NCBI GenBank assembly: GCA_964621445.1
Contig: CAZUNO010000012.1
Coordinates: forward strand, 16,516 to 80,515
Direction of reading: 5' to 3'
Length of the DNA stretch: 64,000 nucleotides
DNA from: CAZUNO01 sp964621445 [NCBI: Candidatus Hadarchaeota archaeon]
GTDB taxonomy: Archaea > CAYQAE01 > CAYVLA01
Positions 50,539-60,607 of the stretch are shown in pieces; position 1 is the first letter of the stretch, and every line of letters starts with the position of its first letter. The notes below the pieces were generated by a model. The model made no database searches and was not told where the DNA came from. It saw only the letters and a program-made list of their open reading frames with translations. The position numbers were made by a program, and so were the translations under genes.

Positions 50539-51312
50539 GTGAACAGCTTGCTACCCACCATAAAGTTGGGAAAACATCGGGTCACTAGACTAATTGTGGG
50601 AGGCAACCCCTTCAGCGGTAACTCCCATTTCAGCAAGGAACGCGACATCGAGATGAGAAATTACTACACTATGGAAAGGATAAAGGAGACCCTAAGGCAA
50701 TGCGAAAAGGCGGGAATCAATACCTGGCAGGCGCGGGGGGATAACTTCATCACTCGAGTTCTAAACGAGTACCGCCTTGAAGGCGGGAAGATCCAGTGGA
50801 TTGCCCAGACCGCCTCCGAGCGTCGAGACGTGATTGCCAATATTCATCAGTTGGCAGAATACGACCCCATTGCCATCTATAACCAGGGGAGAAGGACCGA
50901 TTATCTGTATCTGGAGGGCAGGATCGAGGAGGTATTCGAGCATGTGGACGAGATCAAAAGCCTGGGCATAACGGCCGGAATAGGGTCCCACATGCCAGAG
51001 GTGATCGCCCACTGCGAGGAGGCGGGGGTGGACCCCGACTTCTACATGCTTTCCCTCTACAATCTAACCGAAAAGGACGAGGGATACGACCACGAGGACC
51101 GAGTCAAGGCCTGCGAGATGATCAGGAAGATCAAGCGTCCATTCATCGCCTTTAAGATCATGGCTGCCGGGCGTAACGAGCCTAGAGAGGCATTCGAATT
51201 TGCCCTCAGGAACATCAAGCCAACCGATGCGGTTGATGTGGGAATGTATACCAAGCACCAGCCGGATCAGGTTTATGAGAACGTGAAGATCGTCAATTCC
51301 ATCCTGGCCTGA
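50539..51312 (+). CDS. TIM-barrel protein, aldo-keto-reductase-like
   Basis: 257 residues. The opening IKLGKHRVTRLIVGGNPFSG and the pattern of alternating strands and helices recall aldo-keto reductases, but the catalytic Asp-Tyr-Lys-His set is not evident. Similar proteins occur in planctomycete-type sugar clusters without known activity. The start is GTG 50539, divergent from the alcohol dehydrogenase gene. Confidence 0.6.
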   Translation: MNSLLPTIKLGKHRVTRLIVGGNPFSGNSHFSKERDIEMRNYYTMERIKETLRQCEKAGINTWQARGDNFITRVLNEYRLEGGKIQWIAQTASERRDVIANIHQLAEYDPIAIYNQGRRTDYLYLEGRIEEVFEHVDEIKSLGITAGIGSHMPEVIAHCEEAGVDPDFYMLSLYNLTEKDEGYDHEDRVKACEMIRKIKRPFIAFKIMAAGRNEPREAFEFALRNIKPTDAVDVGMYTKHQPDQVYENVKIVNSILA

Positions 51313-51324
51313 TCTTCCAGAAAG

Positions 51325-52779
51325 TCAGCTGAATACCATCTTCACGCGACATCCGTCGGGATAACCCGGTCTCAACAAATAATGTCCTTTGGGCGTTGGG
51401 ACCTTTTTCCCGTCAACGGTTACCGTCAAGCTGGTTCCTCCTCTCCACTTTATGTCCAGAAAGAAGTTCTTGCCTGCATAGGAAAGAGGAGCCGTGGTGT
51501 CCAAATTTTTCATTCCGGTCAATCGGCAGGGCTTGATCCGCAGGCCCCCGGCGATTGGCTGCAGGCCTAAAACTCCCTCCGTTAATGGTGTTATTAGCGA
51601 GCCATAATTTCCTATCTCCGGAGACCACTTCCCATCGTGTGTCCAATCCATGAAGATGCTGTTGTGGATGGTTCCTTCTCGCCTCTCAAATCCCATGATG
51701 GCCCTATACATCCCGCTGGCCTGGCCAACGTATCCTGATCTTAGCCTGGCCACGGCTGCGTGGGCTCCCAGGGTCAGCCACACATCACCGTTGGTTATGC
51801 TCTGGCCGTAGTTTTCCCTCCGGGCGTTTTTCCGGGGAAGATGATTCGTTAGGACGGGTAATGGGCTCTCTATCTCGGGATTGGCTTCCAGGTAATGCCA
51901 TATCCGCTCCGACTGGTTTCTCGACGGAATACCCAGTAGCAGTGCCATGTAGTTTGCTGTGGACTCGAAATAATCATGGCCGTATACTCTTTGGCCCCGG
52001 GCATCATTTCCGTGCAGGAAGTATCCCCTCCCGGAATCCCAAAAACCCCCTTCCTCCGCCGGTAGGAGAAATGCGGATTTGATCTCCTTCTCCGCCTGGC
52101 GGTATCTCTTCTCCTTTCCCGTTCTTCCAAATATGGATTCGACCTCGGCCAATTGTCTGAGGCACTGAATCATACACACGTTATTGTTGGAGTTATCTGC
52201 ATGCCAGTCCGTATTCTCAGTCCAATCCCCCTCAATTCCCGACTCGATCAGGTTTGGGTTATACTCCCCTCTCAGGTTGTCAAGGATATAATCCGTGCTC
52301 TTTTCGATTGTTTGAAGCTTATCCTGTGATAACCAGGACCTGTCCCGGGTGTAAAGGAAGAACTCCAGTGCCATCTTTGCCCAGCAGATAATATTGTCCA
52401 GGCAATAATCCTCACCATGGACCCCTGAATAGGTCCTGTAGTAGACATTTTCCCGCCCCTCACGATATCCAATCCTTCCATCGCTATCTATGGGTACCGA
52501 ATGAGGCAGTAGACCGGTTCCTGGCTCAGGTCGTGAAAGGCCCTCGTCAAGCGTATCTCGAACGATATCATGCACATCGCTCCCCACAAGAGGGGTAAGA
52601 TCATGAATGCCACACCAGGTATTCCAACCCCAGATGCCCACTGGCCGTGTGTTCCCATCCTTGTCGGTGTACAATTCACAGAATCGTCCTTCATGGGTCA
52701 GCTGGTTAATGAAAACCCTATCTATACGCTCCTGGATATCGTCAAGCCAGTTCAACTCCGTTTTCAGGAAATTTGGCAT
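51325..52779 (-). CDS. six-hairpin (alpha/alpha)6 glycoside hydrolase
   Basis: 484 residues: a helical barrel with repeated helix-loop units (residues about 60-400) and a small C-terminal beta-sandwich (about 405-484). Motifs typical of six-hairpin glycosidases include IWGWNTWCGIHD, IEGDWTENTDWHADN (probable acid residues) and GDVWLTLGAHAAVARL. It is near the GH63/GH78/GH94 fold group, but I cannot assign a family. No signal peptide, so it acts on imported oligosaccharides. Confidence 0.75.
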   Translation of the reverse strand: MPNFLKTELNWLDDIQERIDRVFINQLTHEGRFCELYTDKDGNTRPVGIWGWNTWCGIHDLTPLVGSDVHDIVRDTLDEGLSRPEPGTGLLPHSVPIDSDGRIGYREGRENVYYRTYSGVHGEDYCLDNIICWAKMALEFFLYTRDRSWLSQDKLQTIEKSTDYILDNLRGEYNPNLIESGIEGDWTENTDWHADNSNNNVCMIQCLRQLAEVESIFGRTGKEKRYRQAEKEIKSAFLLPAEEGGFWDSGRGYFLHGNDARGQRVYGHDYFESTANYMALLLGIPSRNQSERIWHYLEANPEIESPLPVLTNHLPRKNARRENYGQSITNGDVWLTLGAHAAVARLRSGYVGQASGMYRAIMGFERREGTIHNSIFMDWTHDGKWSPEIGNYGSLITPLTEGVLGLQPIAGGLRIKPCRLTGMKNLDTTAPLSYAGKNFFLDIKWRGGTSLTVTVDGKKVPTPKGHYLLRPGYPDGCRVKMVFS

Positions 52780-52836
52780 AGAAAACTTCTACCGACTAGT
52801 GGTTGTAAATCTCTTATCCCCTCAGCCGGAGGGTGT

Positions 52837-54810
52837 TTAGCGGTTTGAAATCAGGCTGCCCGAAACCAGATAAAAAGCTGCCAATGCCGCAAATAGAATA
52901 GGCCGGATACGGGCCGGTATCTCCGGGACCTGGCTCTCGAGTTCCTCTATTCTGTCTCGCAGGTCCTTTATCATATCCAGGAGATACTGGTTAGACCTAG
53001 TTAGTTGCTGGTTCTTCATCAGAAGCTGGCTAATCGTCTGGTTCATTCTCAACAATTTTTCCTGCAGGAACTGGTTTGATTCCTGGCATGATTGAAGCAT
53101 CTCCTCCAGGTCGGCCTTATCCGAGGAAAGGGATTGTATCTGGTCAATCAACTCCTGCCTGTCCTCCTCAAGTCCCTCTATCGTATCCAGGAGTTCCGCT
53201 CTCTCATCCTGAAGGTCCTGAATGATTTGTGAGAGGACGGCCTTTTCATCCTCACAGCTCTCCAGGGCATGGTTCAGGTCATCTATGGTGGAATTCAAAT
53301 CGAATATCTGTTGCCTTAACTCCTCCACAAGGCCCCTTAGTCTCTCCAGTTCCCTTTCACACCAGGACTTGGTGATCGTGAAATTGAAGGTGGCGGGGGA
53401 AGGATCGAGCAATCCCCTGTTATCCATGGCCCTAACCTGGAAGACGTGGTCCCCCGAGGAAAGGTTCAGATAATCCAGGTTCTGTGACGTGGTCTGGGTC
53501 CAGTTACCATAATCGAGCCTGAATTCATATAGAGTGACTGATCCATCCATATCATTGCCCGACCAGGCGAAGAAAACGTCTCTAACACTTGTGGTCTGAT
53601 TTGGATGCTGGGTAATATTCGTCTCCGGTGGGCTATTGATAATGACCACGAACTCCTTGTAGGCGGGAGAAGGGTCAAAGAGACCATCGTCATCCCTGGA
53701 CTTTACCTCAAACCTGTGTGTTCCGTTCGAGAGTCCGGTATAGAGCCTGCTGGTATTTTCAGTCTCTTGCCAGGGACCGGAATCCATACGGTAGCTGTAG
53801 CCAATTACCTTGCCGTCCAGATCCGAACCCGTCCACTTGAAGAGAACGGTTTCATTATCGGTAACCGCCGGCGGAGGCTCGACCAGCCAGGTGTCCGGCC
53901 TGATAGCCGCATATAATGGGTAGATACTGAATGATGCAGAGTGCTCATAGGACCCCATGGATATTTGAACCCTGTATGGATGGGTGTAGTTCGCCGGGAA
54001 GGTTGAATTATCGGCCTCCACCACGCAATGGGTGGCCCACCTGCCCTCTCCGACGTAATATATTGGCGTGTTACGGGTAATGATTGTGCTCCCGTTTGTA
54101 TTGTTCCACCTCACCAGGGCCTGTGTTTCTCCGGTGCTGTTCCCTGAAGGCTTCACCACCAGGCTGGCATTGAGATGGGTTGTCGGTATCGGGGTATCGA
54201 AGAAGAATGGGGAATACCTGCCCAGCTGATCGGATACTGAAACTGGCCAGGATGTTCCCTCCGGCACCTGGAAGAACATCCAGGGAACATTTGGGTTCCC
54301 GTCAGGATATGTCCAGTTGGAACCTCCCTCAAGGGTTCCGGTGATATTGACCCTCACCTGGTATAAGCCTGGTTTGCCCTCTGGGTCAAAGGTAGCTATG
54401 AAAAGATGATAGGTATAATCTCCTGCCTCCGATTCTGAAGATACGGCCATCCGGGTGGTCCATACCGGAGATGAACCGGGATAGAGATGCCCAGTGGAGT
54501 TGAACCCATTGCTGGAACTCACATTTCGATAGGCAATGAAGGTGGCGTTTACCTCATCGCTGGGGTCGGTGCTGGATATCACGTAAGCGATATTTACAGC
54601 CGAATGGCGATATGAAAGATTCAAGCGGTTGGGACCGGTATCGTTGTACATTCCCCACGTTTCCCTTGGCTTTCCGCCTTCCTTTATCCACAACATCTCG
54701 GGTTGCAGGTAATCTGGAGGGGCTGGCGGGAGAGCCCAGACCGAGCATTGCAAGGATATCAATATAAGAAGGACTAGTATCGTGGCCGTGGAAATTCTCC
54801 GCTTGAACAC
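52837..54810 (-). CDS. surface protein: signal peptide, Ig-like domains, coiled coil, C-terminal anchor
   Basis: 657 residues. The signal peptide ISTATILVLLILISLQCSVW is followed by about 300 residues of beta-rich sequence with many N-x-S/T sites. Next come two tandem Ig/fibronectin-like domains (FKWTGSDLDGKVIGYSYRMD and FAWSGNDMDGSVTLYEFRLD), a long coiled coil (about 480-630) and a membrane segment (PILFAALAAFYLVSGSLI). The coiled coil would project the sugar-facing domains from the membrane through the S-layer. It sits between two glycosidase genes, so it may capture substrate. The start is GTG 54810. Confidence 0.8.
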   Translation of the reverse strand: MFKRRISTATILVLLILISLQCSVWALPPAPPDYLQPEMLWIKEGGKPRETWGMYNDTGPNRLNLSYRHSAVNIAYVISSTDPSDEVNATFIAYRNVSSSNGFNSTGHLYPGSSPVWTTRMAVSSESEAGDYTYHLFIATFDPEGKPGLYQVRVNITGTLEGGSNWTYPDGNPNVPWMFFQVPEGTSWPVSVSDQLGRYSPFFFDTPIPTTHLNASLVVKPSGNSTGETQALVRWNNTNGSTIITRNTPIYYVGEGRWATHCVVEADNSTFPANYTHPYRVQISMGSYEHSASFSIYPLYAAIRPDTWLVEPPPAVTDNETVLFKWTGSDLDGKVIGYSYRMDSGPWQETENTSRLYTGLSNGTHRFEVKSRDDDGLFDPSPAYKEFVVIINSPPETNITQHPNQTTSVRDVFFAWSGNDMDGSVTLYEFRLDYGNWTQTTSQNLDYLNLSSGDHVFQVRAMDNRGLLDPSPATFNFTITKSWCERELERLRGLVEELRQQIFDLNSTIDDLNHALESCEDEKAVLSQIIQDLQDERAELLDTIEGLEEDRQELIDQIQSLSSDKADLEEMLQSCQESNQFLQEKLLRMNQTISQLLMKNQQLTRSNQYLLDMIKDLRDRIEELESQVPEIPARIRPILFAALAAFYLVSGSLISNR

Positions 54811-54925
54811 CTTTACCCCAAGGATAATTGTTATCTAGGACTTAAAATCCTATTCTATACCCGGTTGAATTTTCGTCAAATGTTTGGAATAAAGGCGGAT
54901 TTCTGGCATTATTCCCTAGCAGATA

Positions 54926-57900
54926 TCACTTCACTCTTTTATACTCGGTTCTTCCCATGTAAAACAGCTTTGCATATATCCAGAAGTGAGGATCCTCCTC
55001 CTCAAACTCAAAATCCAGTACCTGTCGCCCTTTTGGAGGAAGCTCGAAAGAATTAACCGATGGTGACATCTTAACCATGGAGTAATCCCCAACTTCACTC
55101 TCTGACCAGGTCTCCAGTGGGGTTATCAGGGCAATCCCTCCCGAGACCCGCTCATTATAGGGGTTCTCAAGTTTCACCGATAGACCGTCTTTCCGGAGAT
55201 AGGTTTGCCACTTGATGGATTTCTCGACTTGTTCATGGAGAACATCCTGATATACCGCCCCGCCGCCGCCGTATCTGATCTTGCTCTTCTCCCCTATCTC
55301 CATCACATCCTCATACTCCTGCCCCCCGTGCTTGAGTCGCACTCGAAGAAGACCCGTTCTCCTGTTTCCTGAGAAGGAAAATGCAAAATCATAGGTCTTA
55401 CAGCTCCTGGAAGGTACTTGATAGGATATCTCTCCCGGTTCAAGCGTCCACCCCTCAGGGGCCTCGAGCACCGCCTTACCTGATACATCCCGATCAACGT
55501 AGTTATTCATGATGCTTACCGAAAGGGAGTTAACGGTCGTGCCTCTTCCCCCCGCCTCGGTTACGGGTGTTCCCTGTATGGACACCGTCACCGGCTGATA
55601 GCCAATTGGAGCTGGGCCCAGGTTCTGTTCCCAGTATTTGGAGTATACAGGCTGGACTATTTCCATTGGTTTAGGCTCAATTGCATTATCCTGATTCGGT
55701 TCCAGATCCGGATAGAGTGCAAATGTCTGGATAGAGAAGGGCCCAATTTCCGTCGAGAAGCTGCCCTGGTCCTCAACTTCCATTTCAGATTCTGGATTCT
55801 CCATCAGGTCGGCTTTTTGCACGGATTTCAATGGAAAAGAAGCCCGGAAATGGGATTTGATTGGTCTCCCTTCGGCTTCATATACCCTGATAACCAAACC
55901 TTCGCTGGCATCCGATACCCCGGATTTGAAGCTAGCCACCGGGTTTCCAAGGGGCTTCATCGCGGTCATCACCAAGCTGTCCCCGGAGATGCTAAGGAAG
56001 GAATGATTGGTGTCCAGACTCCCATCATGCTTGCCGGTGGCCCTGCAGATCATAGGAGAGTTGAACTCCCATCCCTTGCGGTAGGATTTGGCCTCCCTCC
56101 AATTCCCGGCATGGGGATATAGAGCATAGTGGAAGATGTGATCCTTTCTCTCGGGAACGAACTTCTCATCCAGGTGCTTACGTGACCATTCAGCCGTGTG
56201 TTTTAGGAATAGAGTCATGGTTCCATCTGGTTCAACCGTATTGGCCATGTTCCCGTTATTGAGAACGCTTAGGCCATAATCCTCAACCTGGCAATCGCTC
56301 AACCTATTTGCGTGTCGAGGAATTATGATATCTCCAGTTCGTAATCCCTCGATTAGGAAATCCACCGCGTACTTCAGGCCCTTTTCATCCCTTCCCATTA
56401 TCACCAGGACCGGCATAGGTTCCCAGCCATCCGGCAAGTCGGAATCCGGCACTACAAGGAAGTCAAAACCCAACCTCTCCACCCGGCCTAGGAACCCTTC
56501 CTTCACGGAGTCCTGTAGGTGGCCGAGCAGCGAATTCGAATAGGAATTGTCTCCCCCGATTCCAATTGATATTCTGAAGTTACAGTTGGCAAGGTCTCCG
56601 TCCCTTTCGTTTGCTTGGGTGGAATCCGTAGAGGATAATTCCCCACGCCGGGGACTGTCATTGTCATCGAACCATGGGGTGGTCAAGACCCCACGCCTGG
56701 TCAGCTCGCGCTGTATATCGATGGCAAGGGGTCTTACTTGCTCGTCATGCGGGAATATAATTCCCACTGAACCGAGATTCATGGCGGCTACCGTATTTAC
56801 GTCGTTATCAACAAACCGTATCTTGGTTGTGGAACCGTAATCGAAGAAATTCTGCGACGAATGAACGGAGCAATCCGAATATGCGTCCCCCCGCCAGGTC
56901 CGGTAATCGAACTTTCTTCTACCCTTATGTTTGGTTATCGAGCCGAATCTTTCCTCGTAGGTGGGAGATCCACCCTCTATATCCGGGGGAAACACGGCGC
57001 AGAAGAGGTCGTCCTCTCCCTCGTAGCCCATTATCTTGGTTGTGAGATCTATCCTCTTCACACCATCTCTGAGTTTAATTTCACGAACGAGGTCCACTCC
57101 TTCCCGGAGGCTGTTTCGTATCTCCATCTTTCGCGTGGGCCCCGAAGCCTGGACGGAAATGTCTGCCGGGAAGTCCCCGGAGAACATCCTTTCCCCGGTG
57201 GTGAAAAATTCCCAGGAAGGCTCGTGTCGATCGTGTTCTTCCTTGAGGACTGCTATCTCGTTCATGAGAAGCTGATTCTCTTTTCGGACGATCTCCTTTT
57301 CCGCATCTTTATCCTTAATGCTGCATATCCCGCCTCCCCTTTGAGGATCGACCTCTACGATATAGAAATCATTCTCGATGGTGAAGCATTGTTCTCGCTG
57401 GACCCAACACGGAAGATCGATATCCTCAACCGGCTTGACTATATAGGTCTCAAAACCAACCGAAGGAACATCTCGGGCTGTGAACTCTATCCTGGCGGAG
57501 ATGATTCCTCCCTCTTCCTCTTTTTTATCCAGTATACAGAAGGGGATTCCCACGCCCTCGGAATCCAGCAGTTCAAAGGATTTAACCGGCTGGTCGAAGT
57601 TCAGGTCTACTCTAGCCACGTCGGTCCGGTTCCAATTCAGGGTGTTAAACACCAAAACGGGAATTCCATCTATATCCCTGGTATCGACCTTCTGGCATAT
57701 TGATTCCAGTGCCGAATCATTCACCTCACCCGATAGGTCCAGAGCCTCCCGATACCCCTGCATCATATCCAGATAGGAGATGTCACAGGAGGTTCCGGTT
57801 ATTGCGTCATGATGCGAATTGAAAAGCAGCTGTCTCCACACCTTGTCGATTCTCAAATCAGGGTATTGATTCCCTAGCAGGGAGGACAGGGTAGACAATA

Positions 57901-59626
57901 GCTCTCCATTGTAGGCCGACATCTCACCCAGTCTGTTGGCAATCTTGAGTTCAATTCTAGATTGTGAGGTTCCTATGTGATACTGGGTCGCATCCCTGGA
58001 TGTGTACGGGATATCCGAGGCGGAAGGCGATTTCTGGATTTGGTGGAAAAATTCCGTTGGATTAGCGATCTCAATGCTAGGTAACAGGGATTTTAGCTCC
58101 GAGCACCTGCCAAGACTCCAAGCCGTTGGCGGCTTGAAATCGGTTGAATCCATCCTCAGGTCAACTTCGTGGCCCAGCGACCGCATCTCCTCGAATCTGG
58201 TATAGGCACGTTGCCTCATCTCATCGAAACTGCCGGTGGTGAAGCTGTAATCAACCCGCCTGTGCAGGAGATCCGTGCCGTCCAGCGAAATATAACGAAA
58301 AACGGGAGGGAAACCCTTCACGCTCTTGGACCATACAACCCCCTGGTTACCGGATTTTGACAGGATCTGGGAAAGCTGGGGTATATGTCCGAATACGTCC
58401 CATGCGTGATAGGTCGTGGGAATGACTCCGAACTGCGATCTGGCGAAAAGCCTGCCGTACAGAATATTCCTTATTATCTGCTCGCCGGACACGTTTTTCT
58501 CGTTGGGCTGGCAGTAGGACCCGCCGGGTATTACCCTCTCCGCCTGGGCGAGGTTTATAAGGTAATCCCTATCGTTGGGATAAAAATCCAGATAGGGCTT
58601 GAGGTAATCCAACTCGTGGAATATCACCTTGAAATCGGGATCCGAACGGCAGAATTGGAGATACTGACTGACATTACTGAGAGAGATGTCGTTGTACATG
58701 GATTGGGTATGGGTCCAGACGGGGTCGCAGTGAAATCCAGCCCCCACGAAAATTCTCTCATTTTTGGAGGGTGGATCAATTCCCTCTGCGCGTGATTCGA
58801 CTTCAATTTCATCCATTAGTTTCAGGGCAAGGTCGAGGTTTCCTCCCTCTTCCCGGTTAACCGGGACTCCTTGTCTTACTAGCCTTGTTTCACCAGCCTT
58901 TAGAATACCGGCGCTGTATTCGGCTACGGGCTCTCCCTCAACTAAAATTTCTGTTGATGAACCGGTCAAGTCGGAGGATGTCAGGTTAGCCAAAGCATAT
59001 TCGATCTCGATCTGTGGATTCTCGGCCGTGCCCCTGTAAAAACCGGTGAATCTTGGACGGGTTAGTGCCAGATCCCCGCGATCCGTCAAAAAGGCCGGGG
59101 AAAAAGATAGCTTGGCCCCCCAATTGGTCCTTCTTTGAACCGCTCCGACCACCTTTACCATAATTAAATTACTACATTTCACTAGCCGAATGGGGACGAG
59201 TGCCGAACTGGGCGAGACCATCTGCCCATTTACGATTAATGCTCCCGCCATATCCGCTCGGAAGTCGCAGATAAGGAGGCGATCATCCTCGCTATCAATA
59301 TAGGCCGCTGCATAGACCAGGCCATGGTCCTTTCCCTCGAATTCCGAATCAAAAATCAAGCTCGTGGACCCTACCTCTTTATAGCTCCAGCTTACCTGCC
59401 CGCTGGGAACCGAATCGGAGTGGTGAGTCATACCCCTTGAGGGCTTTATATCCAGCTCCCCACCTAGCGGGTCCCCCTCAGGAACCTCGAGCCTTCCCAT
59501 ATGTCGAAGTGTGCTAAGCCTATCCGCGTTCTCTGAAATGAAGGGCCCACATATCAGCCACCTGCTCACAAAACCGTGACCGGCAACCTCGTTAGCATCA
59601 TTGGATGGGTAGATGTCTTGGGACAT
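54926..59626 (-). CDS. GH38 alpha-mannosidase, very long form
   Basis: 1,566 residues from ATG 59626 (after GGTGG); GTG starts lie further upstream. The GH38 catalytic core follows an extra N-terminal domain of about 300 residues: GFHCDPVWTHTQ (zinc His/Asp), TTYHAWDVFGHIPQ (nucleophile Asp region) and LLFNSHHDAITGTS, a GH38 hallmark. The C-terminal GH38 beta domains are followed by an additional region of about 250 residues with NPQ-type beta repeats. Cytosolic by lack of signal peptide. Typical GH38 proteins have about 850-1,050 residues, so the extra modules are unusual. Confidence 0.9.
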   Translation of the reverse strand: MSQDIYPSNDANEVAGHGFVSRWLICGPFISENADRLSTLRHMGRLEVPEGDPLGGELDIKPSRGMTHHSDSVPSGQVSWSYKEVGSTSLIFDSEFEGKDHGLVYAAAYIDSEDDRLLICDFRADMAGALIVNGQMVSPSSALVPIRLVKCSNLIMVKVVGAVQRRTNWGAKLSFSPAFLTDRGDLALTRPRFTGFYRGTAENPQIEIEYALANLTSSDLTGSSTEILVEGEPVAEYSAGILKAGETRLVRQGVPVNREEGGNLDLALKLMDEIEVESRAEGIDPPSKNERIFVGAGFHCDPVWTHTQSMYNDISLSNVSQYLQFCRSDPDFKVIFHELDYLKPYLDFYPNDRDYLINLAQAERVIPGGSYCQPNEKNVSGEQIIRNILYGRLFARSQFGVIPTTYHAWDVFGHIPQLSQILSKSGNQGVVWSKSVKGFPPVFRYISLDGTDLLHRRVDYSFTTGSFDEMRQRAYTRFEEMRSLGHEVDLRMDSTDFKPPTAWSLGRCSELKSLLPSIEIANPTEFFHQIQKSPSASDIPYTSRDATQYHIGTSQSRIELKIANRLGEMSAYNGELLSTLSSLLGNQYPDLRIDKVWRQLLFNSHHDAITGTSCDISYLDMMQGYREALDLSGEVNDSALESICQKVDTRDIDGIPVLVFNTLNWNRTDVARVDLNFDQPVKSFELLDSEGVGIPFCILDKKEEEGGIISARIEFTARDVPSVGFETYIVKPVEDIDLPCWVQREQCFTIENDFYIVEVDPQRGGGICSIKDKDAEKEIVRKENQLLMNEIAVLKEEHDRHEPSWEFFTTGERMFSGDFPADISVQASGPTRKMEIRNSLREGVDLVREIKLRDGVKRIDLTTKIMGYEGEDDLFCAVFPPDIEGGSPTYEERFGSITKHKGRRKFDYRTWRGDAYSDCSVHSSQNFFDYGSTTKIRFVDNDVNTVAAMNLGSVGIIFPHDEQVRPLAIDIQRELTRRGVLTTPWFDDNDSPRRGELSSTDSTQANERDGDLANCNFRISIGIGGDNSYSNSLLGHLQDSVKEGFLGRVERLGFDFLVVPDSDLPDGWEPMPVLVIMGRDEKGLKYAVDFLIEGLRTGDIIIPRHANRLSDCQVEDYGLSVLNNGNMANTVEPDGTMTLFLKHTAEWSRKHLDEKFVPERKDHIFHYALYPHAGNWREAKSYRKGWEFNSPMICRATGKHDGSLDTNHSFLSISGDSLVMTAMKPLGNPVASFKSGVSDASEGLVIRVYEAEGRPIKSHFRASFPLKSVQKADLMENPESEMEVEDQGSFSTEIGPFSIQTFALYPDLEPNQDNAIEPKPMEIVQPVYSKYWEQNLGPAPIGYQPVTVSIQGTPVTEAGGRGTTVNSLSVSIMNNYVDRDVSGKAVLEAPEGWTLEPGEISYQVPSRSCKTYDFAFSFSGNRRTGLLRVRLKHGGQEYEDVMEIGEKSKIRYGGGGAVYQDVLHEQVEKSIKWQTYLRKDGLSVKLENPYNERVSGGIALITPLETWSESEVGDYSMVKMSPSVNSFELPPKGRQVLDFEFEEEDPHFWIYAKLFYMGRTEYKRVK

Positions 59627-59740
59627 GAAAATTGCCACCTGTAATTCAAACCAGCCCACCCCGGCATAATAAGTGTTCCACTCATCAAATCGGAGAGGCC
59701 AACATTTTTACCGGTGCCGCTAGGCTCTGTAATCGATAAA

Positions 59741-60595
59741 ATGATCAACCTGGGAATATGCGGTACTAACAACTCGCATTCGGTTGTTTTCTCGCGTCTG
59801 GCAAACTCAGAGGAACTTCCGCCGGAGGAGCGGGTGGAGGGAGCTAGGTGTATCGCCTTTTTCGCCTACGACGAGGAAAATGTGGAAGATCTGAAAAAAC
59901 TGGGATTGAAGCAGGTTGAACGAAAGGAGGACCTGATACATCTGGTGGATGGCGTGCTCTGCGTTACCCGGGATGGGACCAAGCATCTGGAGGAGGCCAT
60001 ACCCTTCCTGGAGGTCGGAATACCTACATTCGTTGACAAGCCCTTGGCGGTGAGCACCGATGATGCAAAAAGCATCGTGGATAAGGCGCGTGAAACTGGC
60101 ACCCCCCTGATGTCCTGCTCGGCGCTACGTTTCGCCCCCGAGATAACCAATAGTCAGGAGAAGCTGGAGGAGATATCACCCCTTCACGTGGGGACGGTAA
60201 CGGGAATGGGAAAAACGATCTTCTACGGGGTACACGCAGCTGAGATGATGAGCACCGTTTTTGGCTCCGGAGTGGAGTACGTGTTCAACTCGCAGACCAA
60301 GGGACATGACATGGCCTTGGTCCACTACCGGGATGGCAAGACCATCTCCCTCCAGATATTGAGGGACTCCGAGGTCGGCTTCAGGGTCATTGCCCACGGG
60401 GAGGGTGGACGCCTGGATATGCCGGTCGAAAGCCGCCTATACTACCCCGAAACTCTCAAGCAGATAATCAGGTTTATGGAAACTGGAAAGACACCGATCC
60501 CACTTGACCACACCCTAGAGATCATCTCTTGCCTCAATGCACTGGGTGAGAGCGCAGATAGTGGAAGTAAGGTTTACCTCAATAGCGTTAGGTAG
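59741..60595 (+). CDS. Gfo/Idh/MocA-family oxidoreductase
   Basis: 284 residues from ATG 59741. The Rossmann start INLGICGTNNSH is atypical for the GxGxxA motif, while the EKP block is present as VDKPLAV near residue 105 (Asp for Glu). The family oxidises sugars and sugar derivatives with NAD(P). It is divergent from the GH38 gene and followed 12 bp later by a second member of the family. Confidence 0.8.
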   Translation: MINLGICGTNNSHSVVFSRLANSEELPPEERVEGARCIAFFAYDEENVEDLKKLGLKQVERKEDLIHLVDGVLCVTRDGTKHLEEAIPFLEVGIPTFVDKPLAVSTDDAKSIVDKARETGTPLMSCSALRFAPEITNSQEKLEEISPLHVGTVTGMGKTIFYGVHAAEMMSTVFGSGVEYVFNSQTKGHDMALVHYRDGKTISLQILRDSEVGFRVIAHGEGGRLDMPVESRLYYPETLKQIIRFMETGKTPIPLDHTLEIISCLNALGESADSGSKVYLNSVR

Positions 60596-60607
60596 GGAAG
60601 TGTTCGA

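Noticed and set aside
56861-57703. 280-residue plus-strand reading frame
   Set aside because: Lies wholly antisense to the GH38 gene, which has clear catalytic motifs; no start signal or family similarity.
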